NCBI RefSeq assembly: GCF_900142275.1
Contig: NZ_FRAI01000005.1
Span: 186,001-250,000, forward strand
Reading direction: 5' to 3'
Source: Anaerobranca californiensis DSM 14826
GTDB taxonomy: Bacteria > Bacillota > Proteinivoracia > Proteinivoracales > Proteinivoracaceae
DNA length: 64,000 nt
The position numbers and the translations under genes are program-made. The notes under the pieces are model-generated. The model was not told where the DNA came from and searched no databases. It worked only from the letters and a program-made list of their open reading frames with translations. How positions within the stretch are numbered: position 1 is the first letter of the stretch; each line of letters begins with the position of its first letter. Below are positions 25,452 through 33,860 of this stretch, one piece after another.

Positions 25452-26657
25452 TTAAATCTTTTCTAAATAATCCTTTAATTTCAATATTTTTTTTAAAAGT
25501 CTTGTAGTATTACATAATACAGCGATTTCCATTAATTTTTGGAGCATCTTATTGTCTTTAGTAATAACTTTATTTTTTTCTAACAGTTGGCCTTGGGGGT
25601 TATAACCATTTCCTGTAATATCTATGTATTTGTTATCCAAAAAAATTTTTTCTACTGTCATTTTATTTTGAGTTAAAGTTCCAGTTTTATCACTACAAAT
25701 CACAGTGGCACAACCTAATGTTTCAACTGCTGGTAATTTTCTTACTATAGCCCTTCTCCTTAACATCCTTTGAACACCTATGGCAAGACAAACAGTTACT
25801 ATAGCTGGTAGACCTTCTGGAATAGCGGCAACTGCCAAACTTACCCCTGCTAAAAACATTTTATAAATTTCTTCTCCCCGCCAAATACCTAAAAGGACAA
25901 CCATAACACTAACTACTAAACAAATGGATACTAATACTTTACCAAGTTGTGCTAATCTTTTTTGTAAAGGAGTAGGATCATTCTCTGCCTTTTGTATCAT
26001 CCTGGCTATTTTCCCCATGGCTGTATTCATCCCTGTGGCAATTACTACTCCAGTACCCCTCCCCTTTGTTACAGATGTTCCCATAAAACAAGCATTAACT
26101 GCTTCAGCTATATTTTTCCCTTCTACTAAAATAGAACTATCTTTTTGTACCGGTACTGACTCTCCAGTAAGGGCAGCTTCATCCACCTCTAAAGAATAAG
26201 CTTCTATCAATCTGATATCTGCAGGAACTTTATCACCACTTGTCAAAAAAACTATATCTCCAACCACTAAATCTTTAGTATCAACATTAACAATCCGTCC
26301 ATCCCTTAATACCTTAGCTTTCGGTGATGTTAATTTAGCTAAAGCCTGTAAAGATTTTTCCGCTTTATACTCTTGAATAAAACCTAAAATTCCGTTAATG
26401 AAGATAATCACTAAAATAGTTATAGCATCGTAATATTCCCCTAAAACTACAGATATTAAAGTAGCAGCTAACAAAATTAGAACCATAGGATCTTTAAATT
26501 GACTAATAAAAATTCCAATAGCCGATGTCCCTTGTTTTTTTTCTAATAAATTTTCCCCATCTTTTTTTAGTCTTTGGAGATGGATTTTAGAAGATAGACC
26601 TTTTTGAAAATCCGTTTGTAATTTTAATTGGAGCTCTTTTAATGAAATATTATACAT
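25452..26657 (-). CDS. Calcium-transporting P-type ATPase, N-terminal part (gene frameshifted)
   Basis: N-terminal part with the first four transmembrane helices, the actuator TGES loop and the phosphorylation site SDKTGTLTQNKMT. The PEGLP sequence in helix 4 (AAIPEGLPAIV) is the calcium-site motif of SERCA-type pumps. Start ATG 26657 has GGAGG eight bases upstream, and the earlier in-frame ATG at 26672 lacks spacing. The frame ends soon after CNTTRLLKK because of a one-base change in a run of eight A. The position next to yicC matches B. subtilis yloB. Confidence 0.9.
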   Translation of the reverse strand: MYNISLKELQLKLQTDFQKGLSSKIHLQRLKKDGENLLEKKQGTSAIGIFISQFKDPMVLILLAATLISVVLGEYYDAITILVIIFINGILGFIQEYKAEKSLQALAKLTSPKAKVLRDGRIVNVDTKDLVVGDIVFLTSGDKVPADIRLIEAYSLEVDEAALTGESVPVQKDSSILVEGKNIAEAVNACFMGTSVTKGRGTGVVIATGMNTAMGKIARMIQKAENDPTPLQKRLAQLGKVLVSICLVVSVMVVLLGIWRGEEIYKMFLAGVSLAVAAIPEGLPAIVTVCLAIGVQRMLRRRAIVRKLPAVETLGCATVICSDKTGTLTQNKMTVEKIFLDNKYIDITGNGYNPQGQLLEKNKVITKDNKMLQKLMEIAVLCNTTRLLKKILKLKDYLEKI

Positions 26658-26720
26658 AACCTTTACCTCCATTTCCTTCTACAAATTTTTATGCAAAAAT
26701 TAAGGAAATATAACTTTCTT

Positions 26721-26749
26721 TTGACTAATCCCCTTAGATTAGCTACACT
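26721..26749 (+). promoter_or_regulatory. Promoter for rqcH (SigA-type)
   Basis: TTGACT (26721-26726), exactly 17 bases, then TACACT (26744-26749), about 70 bases before the rqcH ATG. A ten-base-pair hairpin occupies the leader between promoter and ribosome binding site. Confidence 0.7.
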
Positions 26750-26763
26750 ATAACTAAAAAAGA

Positions 26764-26800
26764 ACAAAGTTTTTAGTGGACAATTATAACAAAACTTTGT
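26764..26800 (+). repeat. Inverted repeat in the rqcH leader
   Basis: ACAAAGTTTT (26764-26773) and AAAACTTTGT (26791-26800) are perfect inverted repeats, separated by 17 bases and just upstream of the GGAGGAG ribosome binding site. The outer sequence AAAAAAGAACAAAGT and AAAACTTTGTC also occurs in the calcium ATPase terminator at about 23903-23946, in the same orientation. Confidence 0.6.
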
Positions 26801-26817
26801 CATTAGGAGGAGTTTTT

Positions 26818-28542
26818 ATGTTTGATTTACTTTTTTTAGATAAATATACAAAAGATATTAGGGAATATCTCGTCAATGCTAGGGTAGATAAAATATATCA
26901 ACGGGAAAATTTAGAATTAACTCTAGTACTGAGAAAACCTGGAGAAACCCTTAACTTGAGAATAGACTGTAATGCAGAAAACCACCATTTTAGAATTACA
27001 AATAAAATCCTAGAAAATCCCAATACTCCCCCATCCTTTTGCATGTTACTAAGAAAATATTTATCAGGGAGCAAAATTAAAGATATTGAAATGGTAAAGG
27101 GCGAAAGGATTATCAATATAATATTTCAAGGGCGTCATCCCGAGGGATATGTGGCTTGTTGGGTACTATCTATTGAATTGATGGGAAAACATAGTAATAT
27201 AATTTTTTATGATCAAGAAGAAAAAATTGTCTTAGGGGTTCTAAAGGCTACAAGCTCAGAAACTAGGGAGCTGAAAGTTGGCCATCTTTACCAACAGCCA
27301 CCTAAACAAGTTAAAATTCCCCGGGAAAATTTAAATTATAAAAATTTATTGTTACATAGTTTAGGTGATGAAAAACTCCCTATAGATAAAATAATGGTCA
27401 AATATTTCCCCTTAGCAAGCCCCATCTTAGTTAAAGAATTTATCTATAAATACCAAATTCCCAACCTTTTCCTTAAAGAATTAGAAGAACAACAAGTGGA
27501 AGAGTTAATAGAACTTTACTATAATTTTATAGACAATTTAAACTATGAACCGATAATGTATTACCAAAAAGATGAACCTTGGGATTTTTACTGTACAACC
27601 CTTGAATCTCTAACAAAGAAATATCAAATAAAAAGATATCCTGATTACATAACTTTAGTCCGTGACTTTTATGATTATAAAGAAGATAAACTAAAACTAG
27701 AAAAGAACAAAACTTTATTAATAAAAACTATTACCAAACATCAGAAAAAATTAAATAAAAAACTTGGACTACTTATTAACGAATTGAACCAATATCAAAA
27801 TTTCCATAAATATAAAGAAATTGGCGATTTATTAATGGCAAATCTCCATCAAATAAAAAAAGGAATGGCTGAAATTACTTTATTTAACTATTATACATCT
27901 GAAGAAGAAAGGATAAAGTTGGATCCTAGCTTATCTCCAATTGCCAATTGTCAAAATTACTACAAAAAACACTCAAAGGGAAAGCGTGGACTAGAAATAG
28001 TTAAAGAAAATATTGAAAATGTACAAGGGGAAATTGCTTACTTGGATTCATTACTCCACTTTATTTCTGAAGCTGATAATAGTAATACACTCCAAGAAAT
28101 CGAACAAGAATTAATTAAAGAAAATTACCTAAAACCAAAAATTAAACCAATAAAAAAAGATAGAAACTTAACACAATCTCTACCTTTAGAATTTACTTCT
28201 AAGGACGGTTTTAAAATTTTAGTTGGAAAAAATAACAAACAAAATGATTTACTAACTTTAAAAATTGCAAAAAAAGGAGACCTTTGGCTACATACCAAAG
28301 ATCTCCCCGGAAGCCATGTGATTGTTAAAAATGGTACTAAAGCTCCTGAAACCACAATTATAGAAGCTGCTAACTTAGCTGCATATTTCAGTAAAGCTAA
28401 ACATTCATCTAAAGTAGCGGTAGACTATACTGATGTGAAAAATGTTTTTAAACCTAAAGGTGCAAAACCGGGTATGGTAAATTATGTAGATTTTAAAACT
28501 ATTTATATTACACCTTCCTTTAATAACAACCTTATGAGTTAA
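26818..28542 (+). CDS. rqcH: Ribosome quality control protein RqcH (NFACT family, YloA/FbpA-like)
   Basis: Binds obstructed 50S subunits carrying peptidyl-tRNA and adds C-terminal alanine tails that mark the peptide for degradation; homologues were first described as fibronectin-binding proteins. The N-terminal NFACT-N domain (about 1-200), a middle coiled-coil region (about 270-430) and the C-terminal NFACT-R/DUF814 domain (KIAKKGDLWLHTKDLPGSHVI) are in order. ATG 26818 has GGAGGAG upstream, giving 574 residues. The 14-codon extension lies in the leader hairpin and is rejected. Plus strand, divergent from the calcium ATPase as in Bacillus. Confidence 0.94.
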   Translation: MFDLLFLDKYTKDIREYLVNARVDKIYQRENLELTLVLRKPGETLNLRIDCNAENHHFRITNKILENPNTPPSFCMLLRKYLSGSKIKDIEMVKGERIINIIFQGRHPEGYVACWVLSIELMGKHSNIIFYDQEEKIVLGVLKATSSETRELKVGHLYQQPPKQVKIPRENLNYKNLLLHSLGDEKLPIDKIMVKYFPLASPILVKEFIYKYQIPNLFLKELEEQQVEELIELYYNFIDNLNYEPIMYYQKDEPWDFYCTTLESLTKKYQIKRYPDYITLVRDFYDYKEDKLKLEKNKTLLIKTITKHQKKLNKKLGLLINELNQYQNFHKYKEIGDLLMANLHQIKKGMAEITLFNYYTSEEERIKLDPSLSPIANCQNYYKKHSKGKRGLEIVKENIENVQGEIAYLDSLLHFISEADNSNTLQEIEQELIKENYLKPKIKPIKKDRNLTQSLPLEFTSKDGFKILVGKNNKQNDLLTLKIAKKGDLWLHTKDLPGSHVIVKNGTKAPETTIIEAANLAAYFSKAKHSSKVAVDYTDVKNVFKPKGAKPGMVNYVDFKTIYITPSFNNNLMS

Positions 28543-28556
28543 GGTTGTTATTTTTT
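28522..28556 (+). terminator. Terminator after rqcH
   Basis: AATAACAACCTT (28522-28533) and AAGGTTGTTATT (28540-28551) form a 12-base-pair hairpin that includes the rqcH stop codon, followed by T residues. It also covers the stop of the convergent membrane-protein gene. Confidence 0.85.
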
Positions 28557-28775
28557 CTTAAACATACCCACTATTATCAAAGTAGGTACCAGTAAAATAA
28601 AAAATAAATAGAGTACAGAAATTATTGGAGAAACAACATCTAATTCTTCGATAATCATAGATAACGCACCAGTGATTATTAAACTACTTCCGGTAATCCC
28701 CCTTAATAATACACTTCTACCCTTATCAAAATAGTAAGCTATACCAAAAATCACCAACAATAGTCCGATAAACAA
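28548..28775 (-). CDS. Small membrane protein of unknown function (75 aa)
   Basis: Three hydrophobic segments are visible: residues 1-15 (FIGLLLVIFGIAYYF), about 28-42, and about 48-70. The tail is KKK. I place the start at TTG 28775, seven bases after GGGGAGG. The longer frame beginning at 28841 would start inside the uraA terminator hairpin, so I reject it. No family recognised. It lies downstream of uraA beyond a terminator and converges with rqcH. Confidence 0.6.
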   Translation of the reverse strand: MFIGLLLVIFGIAYYFDKGRSVLLRGITGSSLIITGALSMIIEELDVVSPIISVLYLFFILLVPTLIIVGMFKKK

Positions 28776-28820
28776 AAAAACACCTCCCCTTTTCCTCCTT
28801 TCTATTTTAGCATAAATAGA

Positions 28821-28850
28821 AAAAAATAGGTGTTTAAACACCTATTTTTT
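28821..28850 (-). terminator. Terminator after uraA
   Basis: A perfect palindrome, AAAAATAGGTGTTT then AAACACCTATTTTT, overlapping the uraA stop codon. A/T runs on both sides allow function on either strand. Confidence 0.85.
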
Positions 28851-30054
28851 CAGGTAAAATTCCATTTAATATTATTCCTATGATTGCCCCAAGGCCAATT
28901 CCTTCAAAGGTAAATTTATAAATATTAATACCTATTCCACTTAAAGAAAATATTAGTATTGTTGATACTATGATTAAGTTTCTAGTATTTGTTAAATCAA
29001 TTTTATCATCTACTAATGTTCTGATTCCTACCGATGAAATCATACCGAAAAGAAGTACCACAATACCGCCCATAACCGCTACTGGTATCGTTGCAATTAA
29101 AGCTCCGAACTTAGGTATAAAGCTTAGCATTAAAACAATACATGCTGCAACTTGTACCACTATTGGATCCTTTACCTTAGTAATGGCCAAAACACCAATA
29201 TTTTCACCATATGTGGTATTAGGTGGTCCACCGATTCCGGCACATAATGTGGCAATACCATCACCGGCAATTGTCCTGTGTAATCCCGGGTCACTGATAA
29301 AATCTTCATCGACGGTCTTACTAATAGCTAATATATCACCTAAATGCTCCACTAAAGTTACAACTGCAATTGGAGCAATTAGTAAAATCGCTGAAGGATT
29401 AAATTGAGGCATAACAAAATTAGGTATCGCTGGCATCCAACTTGCTTCTGAAAATTCCGCTAAACGTTGGGGATCAAAAACACTTATATCTGTGAAAAGA
29501 TGGAGAGCTAAGGATATTAAGTAACCCCCTACAATTCCCATTAGTATTGGTACTACTTTAAACATACCTCTACCGAACATAGTAAAAATTATTACTATTG
29601 CTAAAGTTATAAAAGCGATAGGTAAATTAGCAGAAGCCATATCTCCAGCTACACCAGCTAAAGATAGTCCTATGGATATAATAACAGGCCCTACAACTAC
29701 TGGAGGGACAGCTTTTTTAATAATATCTACTCCTAAATATTTAATCATTACCGAAAACAATAAATAAATAAGTCCAGCTACTACTACACCACCCATGGCT
29801 ATTGGTACAGAATAATTTGATACAACATAAATTAGTGGTGGAATAAAAGCAAAGGATGAACCCAAGTAAGCAGGTACTTTACCTTTAGTCACTATTGTGA
29901 AGAGAATTGTCCCTAAACCTGAAGTAAACAGTGCCACTAAAGGATCTAATCCCGTCAAATAAGGTACCAAAATTGTCGCTCCAAACATAGCAAAAACATG
30001 TTGGAAAGATAAAGGAATAATTTGAAGTACTGAAAGGTTTGTTTTTCTTACCAT
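28834..30054 (-). CDS. uraA: Uracil permease (NCS2 family)
   Basis: Proton-coupled uracil importer. NCS2 features are the SFQHVFAMFGATILVPYLTG opening, NTTYGENIGVLAIT with the conserved Asn-Tyr-Glu-Asn core, and FGMISSVGIRTL near the C-terminus. About 12-14 hydrophobic segments span the 406 residues. AAGGAGG precedes the ATG. A PyrR-type attenuation leader (30121-30213) lies upstream, so import should fall when uridine nucleotides are plentiful. Xanthine and uracil NCS2 carriers look alike, but the leader supports uracil. Confidence 0.93.
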   Translation of the reverse strand: MVRKTNLSVLQIIPLSFQHVFAMFGATILVPYLTGLDPLVALFTSGLGTILFTIVTKGKVPAYLGSSFAFIPPLIYVVSNYSVPIAMGGVVVAGLIYLLFSVMIKYLGVDIIKKAVPPVVVGPVIISIGLSLAGVAGDMASANLPIAFITLAIVIIFTMFGRGMFKVVPILMGIVGGYLISLALHLFTDISVFDPQRLAEFSEASWMPAIPNFVMPQFNPSAILLIAPIAVVTLVEHLGDILAISKTVDEDFISDPGLHRTIAGDGIATLCAGIGGPPNTTYGENIGVLAITKVKDPIVVQVAACIVLMLSFIPKFGALIATIPVAVMGGIVVLLFGMISSVGIRTLVDDKIDLTNTRNLIIVSTILIFSLSGIGINIYKFTFEGIGLGAIIGIILNGILPEKIGV

Positions 30055-30120
30055 TTCTTTTTTCCTCCTTAAGGTTATTTTAGCCTAAAGGAGCCTATAA
30101 GTTATTTAGTAAATTAGGCA

Positions 30121-30148
30121 TAAAAAACTTCTTGCTTAGCAAGAAGTA
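30121..30148 (-). terminator. PyrR-controlled terminator upstream of uraA
   Basis: On the minus strand ACTTCTTGCTAAGCAAGAAGT forms a strong hairpin followed by TTTTTT. Flanking CCTATAAGT and ACTTATAGG segments can pair across it and would form an enclosing or competing structure. Confidence 0.8.
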
Positions 30149-30186
30149 AAATACCTAAATAAATTCACTTATAGGTTTCACTCCTT

Positions 30187-30205
30187 ACTAATCTCCCGGA
30201 TTAGT
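30187..30205 (-). promoter_or_regulatory. PyrR-binding RNA hairpin (pyrimidine attenuator)
   Basis: On the minus strand ACTAAT-CCGGGAG-ATTAGT forms a hairpin with the UCCnGnGAG loop typical of the PyrR binding loop (anti-antiterminator). It precedes a terminator and uraA, which is the expected order for UMP/PyrR-dependent attenuation. Confidence 0.75.
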
Positions 30206-30242
30206 TTAAAGGCTTAAATTGATAATATCACGAATTTAGAAT

Positions 30243-31157
30243 TTAATCAATAACTTTTTTTAAAATATTTTTAAAGTAGGGGGGTAAATCAATTTCCCAT
30301 TCCATCCACTGCCCAGTAACGGGATGGTTTATTCCCAAAATTTTAGCATGAAGAATTTGACCTTCAGTCTTAAATTTTTGTTTTTTATAGCCGTATAGGG
30401 GATCTCCTACTATAGGATGACCAATATAATTTAAATGTACTCGAATTTGATGGGTTCTTCCAGTCTCAAGTTTTAATTCCACCAAAGTATGGTTTTTATA
30501 ACGCTCAAGTACTTTAAAATAAGTTCTAGCTTCTCTAAATTTCCCATAGGTTACTACAGCCATTCTCTGTCTATCTATTGGATGTCTAGCAATAGGGGCA
30601 TCTATTAATCCATTATCCTCTTTAATAATCCCTTCGGTAACTGCCCAATATATTTTTTTAGTAGTTCTATTTTGCATTTGCCGGGAAAGTTCTTGATGGG
30701 CTTGATCATTTTTAGCAACTACTAAAAGTCCTGAAGTATCTTTATCTAAACGGTGAACTATTCCTGGCCGTTTTACCCCACCAATAGTTGATAGATCCTT
30801 TAAATGATACAAAAGGGCATTAACTAAAGTCCCTGAATTATGTCCTGGTGCAGGATGAACCACCATTCCTTGGGGTTTATTAACAACTGCTATACTTTCA
30901 TCTTGATATACTATATCTAAAGGTATAGCTTCAGGAAAGACATCTGTAACTTCTACTTCTTGAGGTAAAATAGTTATTATATCCCCTTCCGACAACTTAT
31001 AATTAGCTTTATTAATCACTTTATTATTAACTAAACAAGAATTGTTAGCAATTATTTTTTGTATCTGAGATCTAGACACACCCTCAATTTCCTTTGCTAA
31101 AAAAACATCAATTCTAGTCTTTTCTGTTGCTTCTATTTCTAGGGTTTCATAAATCAT
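30243..31157 (-). CDS. RluD-type 23S rRNA pseudouridine synthase
   Basis: Large-subunit rRNA pseudouridine synthase of the RluA/RluD family. An N-terminal S4 RNA-binding domain spans about 13-60. The catalytic HRLDKDTSG has Asp at 138, followed by TGRTHQIRVHL and HPIVGDPLYG. Length 304 is standard. The ATG lies eight bases after the lspA stop, the conserved lspA-rluD order. The exact target uridines cannot be told from sequence. Confidence 0.94.
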   Translation of the reverse strand: MIYETLEIEATEKTRIDVFLAKEIEGVSRSQIQKIIANNSCLVNNKVINKANYKLSEGDIITILPQEVEVTDVFPEAIPLDIVYQDESIAVVNKPQGMVVHPAPGHNSGTLVNALLYHLKDLSTIGGVKRPGIVHRLDKDTSGLLVVAKNDQAHQELSRQMQNRTTKKIYWAVTEGIIKEDNGLIDAPIARHPIDRQRMAVVTYGKFREARTYFKVLERYKNHTLVELKLETGRTHQIRVHLNYIGHPIVGDPLYGYKKQKFKTEGQILHAKILGINHPVTGQWMEWEIDLPPYFKNILKKVID

Positions 31158-31164
31158 AGATTTC

Positions 31165-31623
31165 TTACACCTCTGCCTTTTTATCTTTAATTATTTCCGT
31201 TACTACTTGTAAAGCAAAAAGGGATACCCCAAGAACTATAGCAACATCTGCCACATTAAAAACAGGAGACCAAATTTTAAAATCTAGGAAATCCACAACA
31301 TAACCAGTTCTAATTCTATCAATAAAATTACCTATTGCTCCTCCAATCTGTAGTGCAAAAGCTACTTTTAGTAGGAGTTGATTTTTATTAAGACTAAAGG
31401 CATAATATCCCAATACTACAACCACTAAAACAGTGACAATTATAAAAAAGGTCGTCTGGTAAGGTAAAATACCAAAGGCCGCTCCTGGATTTTTAACATA
31501 GGTTATATGAAAAAAATTATTTATTACAGGTATAGATTGATTTAAAATCATCTGACTAGTTATTAAGTACTTAGTCCATTGATCTAATATTAACGTAATA
31601 ATAATGATAAATAATATCAACAT
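31165..31623 (-). CDS. lspA: Lipoprotein signal peptidase (SPase II)
   Basis: Aspartic protease that cleaves lipoprotein signal peptides in the membrane. Four hydrophobic segments are visible. The motif ITYVKNPGAAFGI and the catalytic aspartates in GNFIDRIRTGYVVDFLD and FNVADVAI are present. I use ATG 31623 (152 residues), with GGAGTGGAG upstream; an ATG six codons earlier is the alternative. It is directly upstream of rluD. Confidence 0.94.
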   Translation of the reverse strand: MLILFIIIITLILDQWTKYLITSQMILNQSIPVINNFFHITYVKNPGAAFGILPYQTTFFIIVTVLVVVVLGYYAFSLNKNQLLLKVAFALQIGGAIGNFIDRIRTGYVVDFLDFKIWSPVFNVADVAIVLGVSLFALQVVTEIIKDKKAEV

Positions 31624-31670
31624 AGCTCCACTCCATTCCATTTATCTTCCCATTACTTAATAATTTTAAC

Positions 31671-31710
31671 AAAAAATAACTTGCTTGTCTAATTGACTAG
31701 CAAGTTATTT
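31671..31710 (-). terminator. Terminator after the DksA/TraR-type zinc-finger gene
   Basis: AATAACTTGCT (31675-31685) and AGCAAGTTATT (31699-31709) form an 11-base-pair hairpin that contains the stop codon, followed on the minus strand by TTTTTG. Confidence 0.8.
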
Positions 31711-32162
31711 TCATCCTGCCAAGAGTCTTCTCCATCATAGGCCGTTTGTCCTTCACCATTATAACTTCTGCTAAAAGGAATTCCCAGTACTTCTTCTTCA
31801 ATTGGCCTTTTTCTAAAATTCCCTTCCTTTCCTTTATTGCATTTAGTACATTCAGAAGCATATGGAATAATTTCCAATCTTTCCCTCTCTATTTCCTTCA
31901 AACAGCTATCACATATACCAAATGTTCCCTTAGCTATTTTATCTAAAGCCTTATTAACCTTTTCTAAAATCATCTGGTTATTTTCCCTAATACTTAAATC
32001 TTTACTTCTTTCAAATAATTCATCACCAATATCTGCAGGATGGTTATCAATTAAAGATAGCTCACCAATACTGTCTTTAAAACCTACCACTTGGTTTATA
32101 GAATTATTTTCTAATTCTTTTTTTAGATTTAACAGTTTCTCTTTATATTTTACTATATCCAC
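31689..32162 (-). CDS. TraR/DksA-type zinc-finger protein (YteA-like)
   Basis: Small protein with an N-terminal coiled-coil part and a C-terminal four-cysteine zinc finger: CDSC (84/87) and ECTKC (105/108). I take the GTG at 32162 as start (157 residues), since GGAGG lies upstream and the 12 earlier codons overlap the previous gene without a ribosome binding site. The DNHPADIGDELFERSKD segment is the YteA signature. These proteins may modulate transcription or stress/spore functions, but the role is not established. Followed by a terminator. Confidence 0.86.
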   Translation of the reverse strand: MDIVKYKEKLLNLKKELENNSINQVVGFKDSIGELSLIDNHPADIGDELFERSKDLSIRENNQMILEKVNKALDKIAKGTFGICDSCLKEIERERLEIIPYASECTKCNKGKEGNFRKRPIEEEVLGIPFSRSYNGEGQTAYDGEDSWQDENNLLVN

Positions 32163-32166
32163 TATT

Positions 32167-32466
32167 TCAACGTCCTCCTTGCATTTGATCTTGTACAAGT
32201 CTTACTATTTCAGCAATAAAATCCCCAATCAAAGGAAGGTTTAATAACACTAATCTTTGTAACAAATAAATGACAAGGGCACCTAAGAGGGTGAATCCCA
32301 CGGCAATTCCAAAACCCCTTGCCACCCCAGCAGTAAAGTTTATAACTAAGTATCTTTTAGGATTATTTAACATTTCTATATATTCAGCTAAGTTCATCCT
32401 TTCCATCCTTAAACTCAATTCTTCTATTTTTTCTAATAACTCCTTTTCTAGCCTATTTTTTTTCAA
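32167..32466 (-). CDS. DUF5665 domain membrane protein
   Basis: A short, charged amphipathic N-terminus (residues 1-30, rich in Lys and Glu) is followed by NPKRYLVINFTAGVARGFG, characteristic of the DUF5665 family, then a hydrophobic helix (about 50-75) and a second amphipathic stretch. I take TTG 32466, eight bases from AAAGGAAGG; the GTG three codons earlier lies in the ribosome binding site. Function unknown. Its stop is four bases before the GTG start of the zinc-finger gene, so the two are probably coupled. Confidence 0.85.
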   Translation of the reverse strand: MKKNRLEKELLEKIEELSLRMERMNLAEYIEMLNNPKRYLVINFTAGVARGFGIAVGFTLLGALVIYLLQRLVLLNLPLIGDFIAEIVRLVQDQMQGGR

Positions 32467-32540
32467 ATAAAACACCTTCCTTTATCTTTAATAGTATTAC
32501 ACTAATTTAGTAAATTATATGTTCTAATTTTAAAATATTG

Positions 32541-32570
32541 TATAAAGAAAAAGGGAGTTTAATCCCTTAA
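32541..32570 (-). terminator. Terminator after aroA
   Basis: AAGGGA and TCCCTT pair around the aroA stop codon on the minus strand, followed by TTTTTCTTT. It ends the divIVA-to-aroA run. Confidence 0.7.
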
Positions 32571-33860
32571 AGATAAATCTATTATGGAGTTTGGAGCAAT
32601 TTTTTTTAATTCTGTAAAGAAAGGAGCATTAGATATGTTTACCCATTGACTATCTAAAATTTTAGTATTCCCTTCACTGAATATAGCAGCTACTGTCATA
32701 GCCATCACTATCCGATGATCTTGATGACAGTAAATATCCCTTCCCTTAAGCCTATTACCACCTTGGACTATAAATCCATCTTCCAATTCCATAATATTTG
32801 CCCCAAACTTTTTAAGATTTTCCACAATACCTTTTATCCTGTCACTTTCCTTAACCCTTAATTCCCCTGCTTTAATAACTTTGGTAGTACCTTGGGCAAA
32901 GGCTGCTAATACACCTAAAAGGGGTAGTTCATCAATTATGTTTGGTATCAAATCCTCAGGGACTTCTATACCCTTTAAGGTAGATGGAAAAACTTTTATA
33001 TCTCCCATTTTCTCTCCATGGATTACCTTTTCATTAATAATTTGAATTTTAGCCCCCATTTTAGTTATAACTTCTAAAAAAGCAGTCCTAGTAGGATTTA
33101 AACCAACATCTCTAATTTCTATAATCTCTTCTTTACTTAAAAGACCTATGGCGATGAAATATGCTGCACTAGAAAAATCCCCAACTACATGGTATTCCAT
33201 AGGACTTACTAAATTCCCAGGATAAACGGTTATCTCCCTTTCCTTTACATCTAAATTTATACCAAATTCCTTAAGGATGATTTCTGTATGGTTTCTAGTT
33301 ATTTTTCCTTCCTTAACTGTTACAGGACTTTGAGCAAATAAACCAGCTAATAAAATTGCTGTCTTTATTTGGGCACTAGGGATTTGTAATTCTATCCTCT
33401 CTCCCTTTAGCCTCCAGCCCCTTTCAACTTTTATGGGAAGTTTACCATCTGTCCCTTCCAACAGCCCCCCTAATTTTTTTAGTGGAGTTATAACCCTTTC
33501 CATTGGACGTTGGCTTAGGGAACTATCCCCAACTAAAAGGCCTTCTATATTTAATCCTCCTAAAATTGAAGGTAAAAGCCTAGCAGTAGTACCAGAATTA
33601 CCACAATCTAAATAAACTTTATTCTTCAGCTTTTTCCAAGGATAAATTTTAACCGTTGTTCCCTGGACCTCAATTGGTATACCAATTTCCTGTAAACAGC
33701 CAATTGTAGTAAAACAATCTTTCCCTTGGGAAAAATTGGTTATTTCCAGGAAATCATTACATAAAGCACCTAAAATCGCTACCCTGTGGCTAATAGATTT
33801 ATCACCTGGTGGATAATAACTATTCCAGACTAAGTTTTGTAATCCTTTAATTTCAATCAT
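32559..33860 (-). CDS. aroA: 3-phosphoshikimate 1-carboxyvinyltransferase (EPSP synthase)
   Basis: Sixth step of the shikimate pathway: joins shikimate 3-phosphate with phosphoenolpyruvate. The PGDKSISHRV motif (near residue 18), LDCGNSGTTARLL and the RVKESDRI and CHQDHRIVMA motifs are intact. ATG 33860 has GGTGA upstream, giving 433 residues. The start overlaps the aroB stop. Last gene of aroC-aroB-aroA, followed by a terminator. Which class of herbicide sensitivity it has cannot be decided by eye. Confidence 0.96.
   Translation of the reverse strand: MIEIKGLQNLVWNSYYPPGDKSISHRVAILGALCNDFLEITNFSQGKDCFTTIGCLQEIGIPIEVQGTTVKIYPWKKLKNKVYLDCGNSGTTARLLPSILGGLNIEGLLVGDSSLSQRPMERVITPLKKLGGLLEGTDGKLPIKVERGWRLKGERIELQIPSAQIKTAILLAGLFAQSPVTVKEGKITRNHTEIILKEFGINLDVKEREITVYPGNLVSPMEYHVVGDFSSAAYFIAIGLLSKEEIIEIRDVGLNPTRTAFLEVITKMGAKIQIINEKVIHGEKMGDIKVFPSTLKGIEVPEDLIPNIIDELPLLGVLAAFAQGTTKVIKAGELRVKESDRIKGIVENLKKFGANIMELEDGFIVQGGNRLKGRDIYCHQDHRIVMAMTVAAIFSEGNTKILDSQWVNISNAPFFTELKKIAPNSIIDLSLRD

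Noticed and set aside
28776-28841. N-terminal extension of the 75-residue membrane protein
   Set aside because: It would start inside the uraA terminator palindrome; TTG 28775 has a clear ribosome binding site.
28970-29407. 145-codon plus-strand frame opposite uraA
   Set aside because: It mirrors the codons of the hydrophobic uraA gene and has no start signal; a shadow frame.
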